Notes: generated from the letters alone by a model not told the origin. A stretch of DNA of 64,000 bases from Simmondsia chinensis (GCA_018398585.1 JAGTTD010000015.1:30089478-30153477), one strand, 5' to 3'; shown: positions 33,353-44,205, counted from the first letter of the stretch. A program made the numbers and translations.

Positions 33353-34146
33353 ACATTGGAATCCCGAGCTCGATTCTCATCCCCCCCCACCCCCCCCTTC
33401 TTAGTGTAACCCAAAAAAAAAAAAAACTTAAATAGTAAAATATTTTTTACGAACACGTGTGGGTGGAGTAGGCCGAAGGACATCAGTTTCCAGGTACGGT
33501 CCTATCAAACAAACTTACCCTAATATTTTTAAAATAAGAATTGTTAATAATATAATATAAGTAAAAATTAAAATATTCTATACACGTTCCCTCAATTATA
33601 TAAAACTCGGGCGGTAAAAGTGCGGTGTCCATACATCCCGGTACTCTTTACATAGATCCACCACTGAAGTAAGTTATACATTAGCATTAATGATCGAAAA
33701 AAATATATTAGCATGAATTCCCCTCCTGTCCTTCACCCTTTTCTAGGTCTTCGTTCGTCATCGGCACGGTGATTTTGTGGGTGTTTCTGCTCCGGCTTCA
33801 CCCGTTGTCCTTGTAGTTTAGGTTGATGTCTTTTTCCTGTTTTTTGGTTTTCTAGGTTTTTCCCGGCCTTGGTTTTTTTGTGCCTGTCCTATGGTCCCTT
33901 TTTTTGTCCTTGTTGTCTCGGTTGTCTGTTCCCTGTTTGCTTTGATCTTTCTTTTGTACCCACTCCCGTATACGGGATGGCTCAGGGCTTGATTTCACGA
34001 GCTGCCGGTTTGTTAGGGTTGATTAGAGGGAAGCTAAATCTTATTTTCGAGAATTGATTATTACAAATCGAAGTTAAGGCCTTTGTATGGAGGCTATAAA
34101 ACTAGCAAAACAAACTTCATTAATAAATATGAGAAATAAAGATAAA
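33353..34146. other. Intergenic DNA with homopolymer runs, no gene seen
   Basis: Contains C-rich (33380-33399) and A-rich (33411-33426) runs and AT-rich DNA. The segment 33720-34060 is T- and G-rich (many CTTGGTTTTT and GTCCTTG words). It resembles the 3' untranslated part of a retroelement, similar in style to 44297-44524, but I see no clear duplication. The 62-codon frame at 33869 is not a convincing gene. Confidence 0.4.
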
Positions 34147-34358
34147 GCAACATACTTAGTGCCCCAAGGGCTCCCGCCTAAGCAGGGTCCGGGGGGCGGA
34201 TGTACGCAACCTTCCCCCTTCAGGGTATTACCCTGGAAGAGAGGCTGTTTTCAAGTGCCTCCAACCTGAGGATAAGGACTTCCTAGGAGGTCACCCATCC
34301 AGGTACTGCTCTCGCCCAAGCACGCTTGACTTTGGAGTTCTAATGGAATCCGATTACA
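34147..34358 (-). mobile_element. 5S-headed SINE with approximate 15-bp duplication
   Basis: On the minus strand the head reads AGAACTCCAAAGTCAAGCG, TGCTTGGGCGAGAGCAGTAC and GGATGGGTGACCTCC, a close match to the A-box to C-box part of 5S rRNA. The tail has AACAGCCTCTCTTCC, AAGGTTGCGTACATCC and GGCGGGAGCCCTTGGGGCAC. Flanking AGAAATAAAGATAAA (34132-34146) and AGAAATAGTGATAAA (34359-34373) look like a 15-bp duplication with two mismatches. The first 20 or so bases of the 5S head are missing. Confidence 0.82.
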
Positions 34359-34439
34359 AGAAATAGTGATAAATCCTAACAAACTTAAATTGGCAATCAT
34401 AAAACACATGGGATTATTAAACAAAATAAGTAGTCTGGA

Positions 34440-34652
34440 TTATCCCCGACATACGAGAACAGATTCAAATCCTAGCAATCTCTACTTTCAATATTGATAT
34501 AGTTTTAGCATAAAGTATAAGATAGACATTTTCATTATCCGCGCCTCAAATTTAATAGACAATTATAAGGGGGCATTTGATATATAGAATATAAAACCAT
34601 TCATGTATATTCATATATCAGTTTAAACTTTTAGAACAGTTAGTTTCTCAAT
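34440..34652 (+). mobile_element. TRIM fragment
   Basis: Carries the internal words GATTCAAATCCTAGCAATC and TATCCGCGCCTCAA, a polypurine AAGGGGGCA and a diverged LTR start (TAGAATATAAAACCATTCAT) followed by CAGTTTAAACTTTTAG. The 5' LTR and primer site are not recognisable. It belongs to the same family as 14602-15062. Confidence 0.6.
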
Positions 34653-34935
34653 AGACATTAACATTTTGCATATATTTCAGTCATTCCTTGACCTACAAAA
34701 TACACGTAAAATGAACATCTTGTGTTCAATTTTTCCTCTCCTTTACTATTCCGCTATTGAAAAAAGATTAAGGGGTATTCTAATCCATCACTTTAGAGTG
34801 ACATGCATCATGTTAATCCCAAAGTCGGAATACCCTTTAGTTCTTTAGGACACAAACGACTTTCGGACAATGATATACCTCCACAACACTACTAGAAACT
34901 TCATACCCATCAGATAACTTCGGTTACTCGATTCT

Positions 34936-35403
34936 TGTTAAGGACTTCACATGTGAGTCTAGTAGAATCCCACATAAAAGTTGTGAGCAAAAACAAGACC
35001 AATATATAAGCCTAGTGAGTTACTCCACCTAATGCCAATTGGTTTTAGGATGAAACCCCACTTGGGTTTATACGTGGACGCCTCTTACTTTCCAACTTCA
35101 TGGGTCGGGCCTAAAAGCCCAGTAAAATTTAACTTAGTATCAGAACGGGTGGATGATCCAATTAGATGTAATCCCAATTGGACTGCAAAAGGCAAGGGGT
35201 ACGTTTGTCGCAGACTCACATGTAAGGGGTAGTGTTAAGGACTCCACATGTGAGTCTAGCAGAACCTCATGTAGGAATTGTGAAAGAGAAAAGATCAATA
35301 TATAAGAATAGTGAGTTACTCCACCTACTTGAGCTTATATGTGAACCTCTTATTATGTTCCAGCTCCATAAATCGGACCTAAAGACCCAGTAAAATTTAA
35401 TAC
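34936..35403 (+). mobile_element. Second TRIM family (TGTTAAGGACT type)
   Basis: Two direct repeats, about 34936-35134 and 35233-35403, begin TGTTAAGGACT(T/C)CACATG and end AGTAAAATTTAA(C/T). After the first comes a diverged primer site TAGTATCAGAAC (35135-35146), then about 85 bp without coding capacity and a short purine stretch (GTAAGGGGTAG). This is the layout of a terminal-repeat retrotransposon in miniature. No perfect target duplication was found. A single LTR of the family lies just after the LBD gene. Confidence 0.7.
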
Positions 35404-36038
35404 TATTTTTCTAACAAATTATTTAGAATCAAAACAAAAAAGAGACAACCACATACCACACTCACTAACTCACTTTACATACAAAAATCATATACTATAA
35501 AGAAACATGAATCAACATCAATTTGGTTTAGGTTGGTCTTGTACATCAAAAACACAAACTAAAGTAAAAAAAAGTACCATCTTAGTGGTCCTTTTCAGTG
35601 GTGGAGTAATCATCTAGCGCCTTTTAGTATCGTCTGTAATTTCTCTGAAATCATGTTTTCTCGGGTTGTGATGCTATTTTGTTTTGTCTCCTTCTGCTAT
35701 GCGTTTATATGCAGGTCATCTCAAATCTGACTTCTACAAGTATGCATGTTTTATATCTCAACTTTTGTCACTAATTATAAAAAAACAAGGAAACCCACAT
35801 TATAAAAACATTAATATAAGCAAAATTGGCATAACCCATTAGTGAATGTCCCCTTAGAACCATACAATATGACCCATTACGACCCCACCCATCAATCAAA
35901 GTCCCTTGTTATAAGCACTTAAGGTCTCATTTTTTCCACCCTCAAACTCAAAACTTTCTTATCGCCGCAACACTTTTTAGCGCACTCGTGCCCGCATAAC
36001 TTTTCTTTGTTCTGTCTCCACTGACTAACCATTTCGTT

Positions 36039-37140
36039 ATGGCAGCTGGGGCAGGCTCACCCTGCGGTGCATGCAAGTTTCTACGCCGAAAGTGCGCTTC
36101 TGATTGTGTCTTTGCCCCCTACTTTTGCTCTGAGCAAAGCCCTGCTCGGTTCGCTGCCATTCATAAGGTGTTTGGTGCTAGCAATGTGTCTAAGCTCCTC
36201 CTCCAACTACCTGCTCGCGACAGGTACGAGGCAATTGTGACTATTGCTTATGAGGCTCAGGCTCGAATTCGGGACCCTGTCTATGGTTGTGTTGCTCACA
36301 TCTTCGCCCTACAACAACAGGTAAAAATGTCCTTTGGACGATTTTGTTTCTGTTACATTTCTATTATTTCTTATATCAGCTCAACGGCAATCACTACGTA
36401 TACAAAAGAAGATTGTTTTGCTTTACTTAATCCACTACTAGACTAAATGTGAACATGTATCAATTTATAGTCTATTTGATATCGTTTTATATTTACAGTT
36501 TCTGATTTTAATAAAACCAGAAGTTTGAAAATAATTTTTGGAATTTGCAATCCTTTTGTTCAGTTATCACTCAAATTAGCAAAAAAATGAAAACCAACAA
36601 CCAAAAAAAGGGTCTCTAAAGCACAGTTTTTAATTTCAAAAAATTTAAAAATTACAAATAAAAAGCAATACTGAAATGATATATTTATAGAATATAATTA
36701 TTTTCATCAACTAGGAAAACATAAAAACAAAAAAAAAAAATTTACAATGAAAATATTTTTAAAAATATTTTATTGTGGGACAGGTGGCATGCCTGCAGGC
36801 ACAGCTAATGCAGGTGAAAGCGCAACTGGCAACCGGCAACCTGCTGCATTCCGGTAACTTGCAGGTTAACCCATGTCCGGCCGGTGGGTTAATTTCCGGT
36901 CCGGTCCAAGTGAACCGGGTCTCCCCACAAAGTTCATTAGACTCTATTGATCATCATCATGGGATGTATCATCATGTGATGGGCATACATGACATGCATG
37001 GCCATCATGACGATGATAATGATGATGAAGATGGGGATGAGTATATGGTTGAGATGCCATGTAGCAAGAAGATAATGAGATCACATGATGATGACATGGG
37101 GGAGTTACATGAACTTGCCATTAGGATGATGAGGAACTGA
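36039..37140 (+). CDS. LOB-domain (LBD) transcription factor, class I, two exons
   Basis: Exon 1 is 36039-36320 and exon 2 36784-37140, joined in phase 0 across a 463-bp GT-AG intron, giving 212 residues. The LOB domain has the zinc-finger-like motif at C9, C12, C19 and C23 (CX2CX6CX3C) and the GAS block ([10 protein letters not shown], 45-54). It also has the DPVYG motif (79-83) and a leucine-zipper-like LX6LX3LX6L at L91, L98, L102 and L109 spanning the splice junction. This makes it class I, which bind DNA as dimers in the nucleus. The N-terminal half resembles the Arabidopsis LBD16/LBD29 group (lateral root and callus regulators); the exact orthologue is inference. The C-terminal tail is His-rich and then acidic ([12 protein letters not shown]). 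All key residues are intact. A TTATAAG at about 35909 might be the TATA box. Confidence 0.93.
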
Positions 37141-37146
37141 TGATAC

Positions 37147-37365
37147 TGTTAAGAACTGTACATGCGAGTCAAATGTGAATCCCACGTAGAAGTTGTGAAA
37201 AAGAAGACATCAACATATAAGTCTTTTGGGTTTAACTTTTTCACAATTAAGAGGAAGGGGGAACCTTCAGTTAATACAAAATGCATAGAATGCAGTAAAA
37301 CGAGTCTTTTAGGTTACTCAGATGGTTAACCCCACTTGAACCTCTATGTGAACCTCAAATATGTT
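37147..37365 (+). mobile_element. Solo LTR of the second TRIM family, 6 bp after the LBD stop
   Basis: It begins TGTTAAGAACTGTACATG, six bases after the LBD stop codon, and follows the LTR of 34936-35403 through CCCACGTAGAAGTTGTGAAA and ACATATAAG, then GTTACTCAG and CCACTTGAACCTCTATGTGA. A 75-bp segment (37228-37302) is inserted in it, flanked by a perfect AGTCTTTT repeat (37220-37227 and 37303-37310). The LTR probably makes up much of the LBD 3' UTR. Confidence 0.65.
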
Positions 37366-37548
37366 ATTATCCTCATCGTTATCATTGATGTAAATATAGA
37401 GAAATATAGAGTGAACTTTTTGTTTTATTTAAGTTGGTAGATGCCCAAGTGTGGCACATTTTGTTTGTCTTTGTTCAATCAAAAATTCAATAAATTATTC
37501 AAAAACAATCGTGATGTACAGATGCTTGTATACTTGTATACTTTTTAG

Positions 37549-37684
37549 GTTGGAGATCCTCGGACACAGTCTCTTTTGAAGGGTAGCACCTTGAAAGGAT
37601 AAGGCAGCGTACATTCACCCAAAAAGACCCTGCACACCTGGGAGCCCTCGAAGAACTGGGTCGATTGTTGTTGTTGTTGTTGTT
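37549..37684 (+). mobile_element. 5S-headed SINE, tail-only copy
   Basis: Starts at GGTTGGAGATCCTCGGACAC and runs through AGTCTCTTTTGAAGGG, AAGGCAGCGTACATTCACCC and GGGAGCCCTCGAAGAACTGG. It ends in a seven-unit TTG repeat (TTGTTGTTGTTGTTG). The 5S head is absent, so it is 5'-truncated. Confidence 0.75.
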
Positions 37685-38438
37685 TCCTATATTTGGCTTT
37701 TGATAAAAAAAATTTTAAGTAGAAGGAAAAACTATATCTTTTTGAGCTTAGTATTTCAAGATAATAGTGTGTCTCCATTAACTGAAACAGCCCAGTATGA
37801 AATGAGTAAAGGTTCAATCCTTGATCATTATTGTAATTAATTTAAGATTGAAGATTGAACCGATTAAAACTGGACGGATTCAACTCAAAACCGGTTGAAC
37901 ATAAAACTAGAACAAATTTGACTAGTATTGACTAGCTAAATAACTATTAATTGTAATTAATATGCTCAAAAAAATTCGTCAATTCAATCACTTAAACTCT
38001 TTCATTCTTTGAATACGTGAACCAATGAGAGAATTAAAGTCAGTGAAAAATTTTAAAACGGGTGATTTGGATTGAGGCATTCAAGAAGAATTTCGAGTAA
38101 ATTCTCATTTTTACCAGTGAATCGTTTTCCTTTAGTTTGTTAACTCTTATATAAGAAATTTTATTAAGAAATAGACATGTCTTCAGTTCAATCACTGATT
38201 TTTGGTGCAATCTCCTATGGTTTTACTTTATTATTGGGGTCAGATCAATCTTTATCCGGTTAGCAACTTTTCTAGTCTTTGACCGGATCAGACCAAGACT
38301 GATTTGCTCCAAATATTGAGACCGAGGACTACAATATATGTAGTCTCGGGCTAGACTGATATATGTTCATTCATAAATACATCTGCCCCATAAAGCAAAA
38401 AAAAAATGCTACATATATTAAATTTTTCACTAAATAAT

Positions 38439-38547
38439 CAATAACAACAACAACAACAGTCCCAGTGCCAAAGTGTCTCCTGCAGCAAGCAGGGTCTAAG
38501 GGGGTGGATGTACGCAGCCTTCCCCCTTTCGGGTGGAAGAGAAACTA
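38439..38547 (-). mobile_element. 5S-headed SINE, 5'-truncated, perfect 14-bp duplication
   Basis: The plus strand shows the reverse of the tail: ACAACAACAACAACAG, then CCCAGTGCC, CTCCTGCAGCAAGCAGGG and GTACGCAGCCTTCCCCC. A perfect TTTCACTAAATAAT duplication flanks it (38425-38438 and 38548-38561). Only the last 109 bp of the family are present, the signature of target-primed reverse transcription with early stop. Confidence 0.88.
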
Positions 38548-38799
38548 TTTCACTAAATAATATGGTAGAAATTTATTTTATTATTACAAATTATATTAAA
38601 TTATATATCATCATTGATTGTTAAAAGTAAAAAATTGAAAAGAAAAATATTTATGTATATAATTAATTATTTAGTATATATGATTAATACAACTAATAAT
38701 GAGCAATTAATTATATCATACATTAATCTGTTAATGTTATATGTGTAATGACATTTTCTCGTTTGTCTGTTAGCAAAAAAGGAATATGCTATATGTATA

Positions 38800-39990
38800 C
38801 AGTTAAACCTCTACAAATTAATACCTTTGGAATTATAAAAATTTATTAATTAATCGAGATATTATTTATCACATTGGTCCCAAGTCGAGGCCAGTCAAAA
38901 ATTTTTATTTAATCGAAATTATACTTTATTTGTATTAAAATTAAATTTTACCTATATCAAAGTCACGTCGGATGGGCTGAGCCAATTCGGTTTGTTTAGC
39001 TTACGAAGCATAGTCTAAAAAATGGAGCCTATAGGATCACGAACCTAAACTAGCTTCTCTTAATATAATTTATTAGTTTAAATATGGCCAATCAAACCAA
39101 ATTTGAACCTAAGTGATCTGAGATTGAGCCTAAAACTTAAATGAGTATAAATAAGACGATCTTAATTTAGAGGCAACTGAGCTAGATTCGAGCAGATATT
39201 TCAGTTATCTGAAAATTTTATTAATATGTGATTGAGCCTAAAACTTAAAGGAGTACAAATAAAACAGGCTAAGTTCAGAGACAGCCGAGCTGCATTCAAG
39301 CAAGTGTTTCAGTGATTTAAAAATTTTATTAATGATAATACTAATTTTTAACACTTATTTTAGTTAAATAAAATTAATACATCCAACAACTTTTATGACT
39401 TTCTATAGGATGGATAATATTTTGTTATATTTTGTATAAATTATCATTTTAATGTAAAATTACTGATTTTTAATGATTTGAAAATTTTGTTTATGATAAA
39501 ACGGCACTTATTTTAGTATTAATTTTCATTTTAATGTAAAATAATGATACAAATTTTAACATTTATTTTAGTAAAACTGAGTCCAATAATTTTTATGAAT
39601 TTTTTGTCTGACGGATAATATTTTGATATATTTTATATTTAAAAGATTTCTGTAGACGCAACTAAATTTTGGTATATTTTATCATATTATTATATTTTAA
39701 GTTTTTTTATTCTCATTTTTAATTTATGTCCTTTTTGAAAAAAATTATTGTCATCTTAATGTAAAAGAAATACTTATGATATTTTTTTTTTTCTGTTTTT
39801 TTAAAAATGAAACAAAAAGAAAAGGTGCAGCACATAAAAACATTTTTGCAGTCAATATAATCACGTAATTTATGACAATTAATTAATTAATTAATGAAAA
39901 ATGTTTTGTATTTATTGAGACTATAAAATTTGGTACAGCTCTCTATGCTTAGTCAGCATTCTTAGTCAAGCAAAAAAAGTTATTATAAAA
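38800..39990. other. AT-rich intergenic DNA, no gene seen
   Basis: Starts with AGTTAAACCTCTACAAATTA and AATTAATACCTTTGG, words typical of a widespread plant MITE family, but the second end is not evident. Two diverged direct repeats of about 100 bp (around GAGCCTAAAACTTAAA) occur at 39125-39215 and 39232-39330. Further A/T-rich repeats run to 39990. No coding signal. Confidence 0.4.
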
Positions 39991-40129
39991 AAAATTAGAG
40001 TTATTTACACTACAGCTGTATTAAGTCAATTTAATCCCTCTACAATTTATATTGTGTGAATTTATTTCTTTGATCAAATTAAAATTAAGATATTCACGTA
40101 CTTTAAGTTAAATGCAAGTGGTATATTGC

Positions 40130-40357
40130 ACAACTGCTCCCTCATATAAATGTCATCAATCTTGAAGTGTGGATACTTTACACAGGTCCACCATATACTT
40201 TATATTTAAATTATGCTAATATTAAAAGTGAAGGCTATTGAGATTCAAACTCGTGACCTCTTAATCAAAAAGACTCTGATACCATGTTAAAGAACTAACT
40301 TTTTCAAAAGGTTTAAGCTAATGAGTGAAGGCTCGTGGTTGGTTTTATGCTCTAACA
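40130..40357 (-). mobile_element. TRIM, one LTR plus internal part
   Basis: On the minus strand the LTR (40285-40357) begins TGTTAGAGCATAAAACCAAC and is followed by a primer site TGGTATCAGAGT. The internal words CACGAGTTTGAATCTC and CACTTCAAGATTG follow. The second LTR is missing at the left, where only the purine-tract region (TGAGGGAGC) remains. Confidence 0.7.
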
Positions 40358-40527
40358 CAAATAACCCGTTATAAATTCACCCGTTAACTCAATTAACACA
40401 TTCCATGGCCAAAGCATTAAAATTTTCGTTCACAACTCAATATAAACTTTACTCTTAAGACTAAATTGACACAATATCAATTAAATATGGATGAAATTAA
40501 TATAACTAAAATATAAAGACTAAATTA

Positions 40528-40792
40528 GGGTTCATTTACCAGGCACTAATGCAACCGGATCCCATTACAACTCCAAAGTTAAGCGTGCTTGGGCGAGAGT
40601 AGTACCAGGATGGGTGACTTCCTGGAAAGTCATCGTGTTACCAACCCTATAAGGTTGGGGGTCCTCGGAAACAGCCTCTCGGCAAGGTTACACCCTGAAG
40701 GGGTAAGGCTATGTACATCCACCCCTCCCAGACCCCGCTTATGCTGGAGCCCTTGAAGCACTAGATCTGTTGCTGCTGTTGTTGATGTATAC
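40528..40792 (+). mobile_element. Full-length 5S rRNA-headed SINE with perfect 11-bp duplication
   Basis: AGACTAAATTA occurs at 40517-40527 and 40793-40803, defining a 265-bp insert exactly. The insert starts at GGGTTCATTTACCAGGCACT, aligning with the very first bases of plant 5S rRNA. It then follows 5S almost to its end: ACCGGATCCCATTACAACTCC, the A-box region AAGCGTGCTTGGGCGAGAG, the C-box region AGGATGGGTGACTTCCTGG, and CATCGTGTTACC. The remaining about 145 bp are a tail with GGGGGTCCTCGGAAACAGCC, GGTAAGGCTATGTACATCC and GAGCCCTTGAAGCACTAG, ending in TGTTGCTGCTGTTGTTG. The tail is like that of Au-type plant SINEs. The intact internal 5S promoter boxes would let RNA polymerase III transcribe it; retroposition would need a LINE partner. 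Confidence 0.9.
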
Positions 40793-41386
40793 AGACTAAA
40801 TTAATATAATGGATAAAGAGCAGGAACCTTCAACGTAAATAATTCCTTTTTTGACCTCTTTCATACCAACTTTTTAATTAACACTAAAAAACTCACAAAA
40901 GGAAAGAAAATAATATAAAAAATGTAAGTTATAAGGACCCATTAAGTGCATCTTCTAATTGGACCACTTATATTAATTTTTTTTTTTAATTTATGATTAT
41001 TCCGACAAGCTTTTGTCATTAAGCTTAATGGACATATTAAATATTAATTATTAATTAATTTATTTATTTTGTAGTTGTAGACAGGTTTAAGGGGCATTTC
41101 TATGGTGCATAGTACATATTTATGTGTCGACACAAAAATATATACTCGGGATCACCACCCGTGTACACAATATCACCAATTATGTACTTAAAATCATCAA
41201 CTTGTGTGTCGACACACAATCACCAATTATGTACTCAATATCACTATTTATGTACTTAAAAACACTAAAATTCTACAGGTGCAGACAATCTGCAGGTTTA
41301 AGAAGCGAGAAGTTTATTCAGTCAAAATCAAACACACAAAAGGAGCGTACTCCTTGTTCTACAATTAATATTGATGGTTAGTATCA

Positions 41387-42044
41387 GTCATGATTATTAA
41401 AATCCCGATTCGAATCTTAGAATCTTATGATTCTACGATTCCACAATTGCTAACCGATCTGAATTCTAAGTAGAATCTTAATTTTGTAAAATCTTACGAT
41501 TCATTGATATTACATGAAACTAGCAGATAGAATCGTAATACGATTTTACGATTCTATTGATACGATATCGATTCTACTAACGTATACCAATAAAAAGTTA
41601 AAATCTAAAAAAATCAAGCATATATTATAAATGAACTTACTTTTTTTAGTTTGAAGTAAAAGACAATTAAACTTACTTTTTTAGTTTAAAGTAATTAATT
41701 AAGTGTTATATACTTTCAAGAAAAATAAATTAAGTTTAATTTTATATTTTAACATATAAAGTTTGATTAGCAACATCTATCTTAAAAGCTATCATGATTG
41801 TTATAGTATAAAATGACACATCTATATGTTGCATAATAATATTTTATCATACTTGATTATATTTTTTATATATATCCATGTAAATAAAAGTTTTATTAAT
41901 AATCTTTTGAAATATATAACTGATATTAATACGAAAAATAATTATAATATACATTTACTAGAATCTTACGATCTCGATTTGATTCTACGATTCCGATTCT
42001 AAAAGTGCTTATCGATTCTAAGTAGAATCCCGATTTTAACAACC
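41387..42044. mobile_element. AGAATCG-family MITE (MULE-type), copy 2, 9-bp duplication
   Basis: TTAGTATCA occurs at 41378-41386 and 42045-42053, a perfect 9-bp duplication typical of Mutator-like elements. The right end, reverse complemented, begins GGTTGTTAAAATCGGGATTC. The left end has GATTATTAAAATCCCGATTC a few bases in. Many AGAATC/GATTCT words occur in both halves. It has 658 bp and no coding capacity. Confidence 0.75.
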
Positions 42045-42409
42045 TTAGTATCAATACAAAATGAGATTTATTAGTTGGATTTATAGAGCTTGTTTAGCCG
42101 TGTATTTTGTCAGTATAAAATAGAAGTAGAACTTACTTTTCTATTTTTTAAGTACAAGCAAGAAAATAATGCTCTTCTTTAAAGTAAAAGCAGAAATAAA
42201 AACTAAAATTAAAAAAAAAAAGACTATTGAGAGCACTTTTTACAAAAATACTTCTAAAAAAAATTTTCCCACGATCAAGTAAGGGTGTAAGCGCTTGTTG
42301 GAATATGGGCTCGATAAGTTGTAACAAGCTGAATTCGAGCTAAGCCTTTATTGAGCTTTTACAGCTTTATTCAAACCCAGTTCGACAAATTATTAATAGT
42401 CTACTCTCA

Positions 42410-42673
42410 CAAAGTATAAATCACGCTTAAACCTATACCCATCAGTTTAAGCTTTTGAAATAACTGGTTCTTTGTCATGTTATCAGAGTCGTGTCAATGG
42501 AGAGGTCATTGGTTCAGATCCTAGCAGTCACCACCACTCTAAATATTAACATATTTTAAACACAAGGTATAAGTGCGCCAATGCATTATCCACGTTTCAA
42601 GCTGAATGAGCATTTGTGTTATGGGGATATTCACCTATCAGTTTAAGTTTTTAGGACAGTTGGTTCCTTGTCA
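42410..42673 (+). mobile_element. TRIM, degraded, just left of a SINE
   Basis: The 5' LTR (about 42410-42477) includes ATCAGTTTAAGCTTTTGAAA and ends TTTGTCA. A primer site TGTTATCAGAGTC follows. Internal words TTGGTTCAGATCCTAGCAG and TATCCACGTTTCAAG are as in other copies. The 3' LTR is about 42615-42673 and again ends CCTTGTCA. Confidence 0.72.
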
Positions 42674-42688
42674 TTCTTTAAGTATATC

Positions 42689-42926
42689 ACCAAAGAGGAC
42701 ACCAACACGCTGTCACCGAATTCCATTAGAACTTCGAAGTTAAGCGTGCTTGGATGAGAGTAGTACCAGGATTGGTGACCTTCTTGGAAGTCCTCACCCT
42801 CAGGTTGGGGGCACTGAGAAACGGCATCTCTTCAGGTTAACACCCTGAAGGGGGAAGGCTGCATGCATCCCCCCCTCGCCCCCAGACCCTGCGTAGGCAG
42901 GAGCCTTTGAGGCACTGGGTATGTTC
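42689..42926 (+). mobile_element. 5S-headed SINE, near full length, perfect 17-bp duplication
   Basis: CATTCTTTAAGTATATC is repeated at 42672-42688 and 42927-42943. The insert carries a diverged 5S head (TTAAGCGTGCTTGGATGAGA, GTAGTACCAGGATTGGTGAC) and the tail (GAAACGGCATCTCTTCAGG, GGGAAGGCTGCATGCATCC, GGCAGGAGCCTTTGAGGCAC), but ends GGGTATGTTC without a TTG run. It lies about 15 bp to the right of a TRIM. Confidence 0.9.
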
Positions 42927-43157
42927 CATTCTTTAAGTATATCGAGCTTATACTAAGAAATCAATGATCTTAACAAAGCATAAGTGACTTCTCAACAAGT
43001 CTTCATCAAACTGTTTACGAACTTTAACAAGTCGAGCAATTCCTTTCTGAACTCAACTCGATAAGTTATCAGACTTCCCAGAATCAACACAAATGGGTTT
43101 TAATCGATTTCGGGCACGAGTAGTTGATGTACAGTTGTTTAAAAAGGAGAAGAGGTA

Positions 43158-43885
43158 GGGCCTGTTTGGGATTACTGTGGAAAAACAGATTTTTTTAGAA
43201 GCACTTCTTGTAAAAGCACTTTTATAAAAAGTGTTGTTTCAAATGAGCAGGTTGTGTTTGGCCAACCAGTAAAGAAGCACTTATGGTAGTATTATGAGTG
43301 TTTGGCCAATATTAGAAAAAGTGTTTTTTTCTATAAAATTACTAGAAATGACACTAACAAAAGTCTTTTTTATAGTTGAAAAAAATTACTCATGAACCAT
43401 TCTAAATATTTAAAATATTTTTTTATTATTTAAAATATTTTCTAACGATATAAATATTTCTTAAATATTTAAAACAATTGTTTATATTTATATTCTTAAT
43501 ATTTTTAAAATATTTAATTTTTAAAAAAATTGAAATATTTTCAAATATTTAAAATATTTTCTTAATATCATAAATATATTATCAATTATTAAAATGTTTT
43601 TTTTTTATATTTGATATATATTTTAAAATATGTAAATTATTTTTCAAATATATTAATAAATTTCAGGGTACCTGAAATAAACTTTCTCACTTATTTAGTT
43701 TTTGCTTCTGCTTCTGCTTAAAAGAAGAAGCACTAAATTTCTGCTTCTGCTTAAAAGCAAAAAAATAACTTCTGCTTTTAATAAAAAGTACTTTTTTATA
43801 GTTATCAAACACTCTCAAATTTTAAAAAAATACTTTTTTCAAAAAAAAATATTTTTTTCTGAAATAAATAATTCCAAATAGACCC
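43158..43885. mobile_element. hAT-like MITE (GGGCCTGTTTGG ends)
   Basis: The left end is GGGCCTGTTTGGGATTA and the right end, reverse complemented, is GGGTCTATTTGGAATTA. Inside are inverted blocks rich in AAGCACTT and AGAAGCA (43200-43290 against 43690-43790). No coding capacity. I could not define an 8-bp duplication with certainty. Confidence 0.6.
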
Positions 43886-44127
43886 GTAGTATTTGTCAAG
43901 AGGGGACAAAAAAGAAAGAGGCAAACGTGTTGTATGTATGTGACGTTGGGGCAAATTATTGGCTCTTTTCTTTTAGTTTGAGTTTGAGAAACTTTTACCT
44001 AAAAGTGACTTCCCACATTTGAAAGTTCATGATGTTGTTTCTGTTTTGTTTTTTTATGATAAAAAAAATTGTGCACCAGTTAAAAATACCTGTGACCGAT
44101 ACAATTATTAGGAAATAGAAGTACACC

Positions 44128-44205
44128 GATGCTAGTCTCTAGATCCTGTCATAGCGGGAGCCTCTTTGAAGCATTGGGTTGTCGTCATTGTTAATGATAA
44201 GAAAT
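44128..44205 (+). mobile_element. 5S-headed SINE, short tail fragment
   Basis: Words AGATCCTGTCATAGCGGGAG and CCTCTTTGAAGCATTGGGTT, then GTCGTCATTGTTAATG, match the last part of the SINE tail. No head and no clear duplication. Confidence 0.5.

Larger units (their letters stand above)
40000..40842. mobile_element. Foldback MITE, copy 2, interrupted by a TRIM and a SINE
   Basis: The left end (GTTATTTACACTACAGCTG, then TTAAGTCAATTTAATCCCT) and the right end, reverse complemented (GGAATTATTTACGTTGAAGG, then TATATTAATTTAGTC) are inverted and resemble the MITE at 19470-19819. Inside lie a TRIM part (about 40130-40357) and the full-length SINE (40528-40792). Confidence 0.5.

Noticed and set aside
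36039..36446. A 135-residue protein read straight through from the LBD start
   Set aside because: The residues after ALQQQ come from the intron. Splicing at 36320/36784 restores the leucine motif LX6LX3LX6L and a normal LBD length.
40528..40650. A functional 5S rRNA gene
   Set aside because: The 5S-like part has several changes and is fused to a SINE tail inside an 11-bp target duplication. There is no tandem 5S array and no T-run terminator directly after the 5S part.
40528..40792. A Cassandra-type TRIM (which carries 5S-like sequence in its LTRs)
   Set aside because: There is no second LTR, primer site or purine tract, and the duplications are 11-17 bp of SINE type rather than 5 bp.
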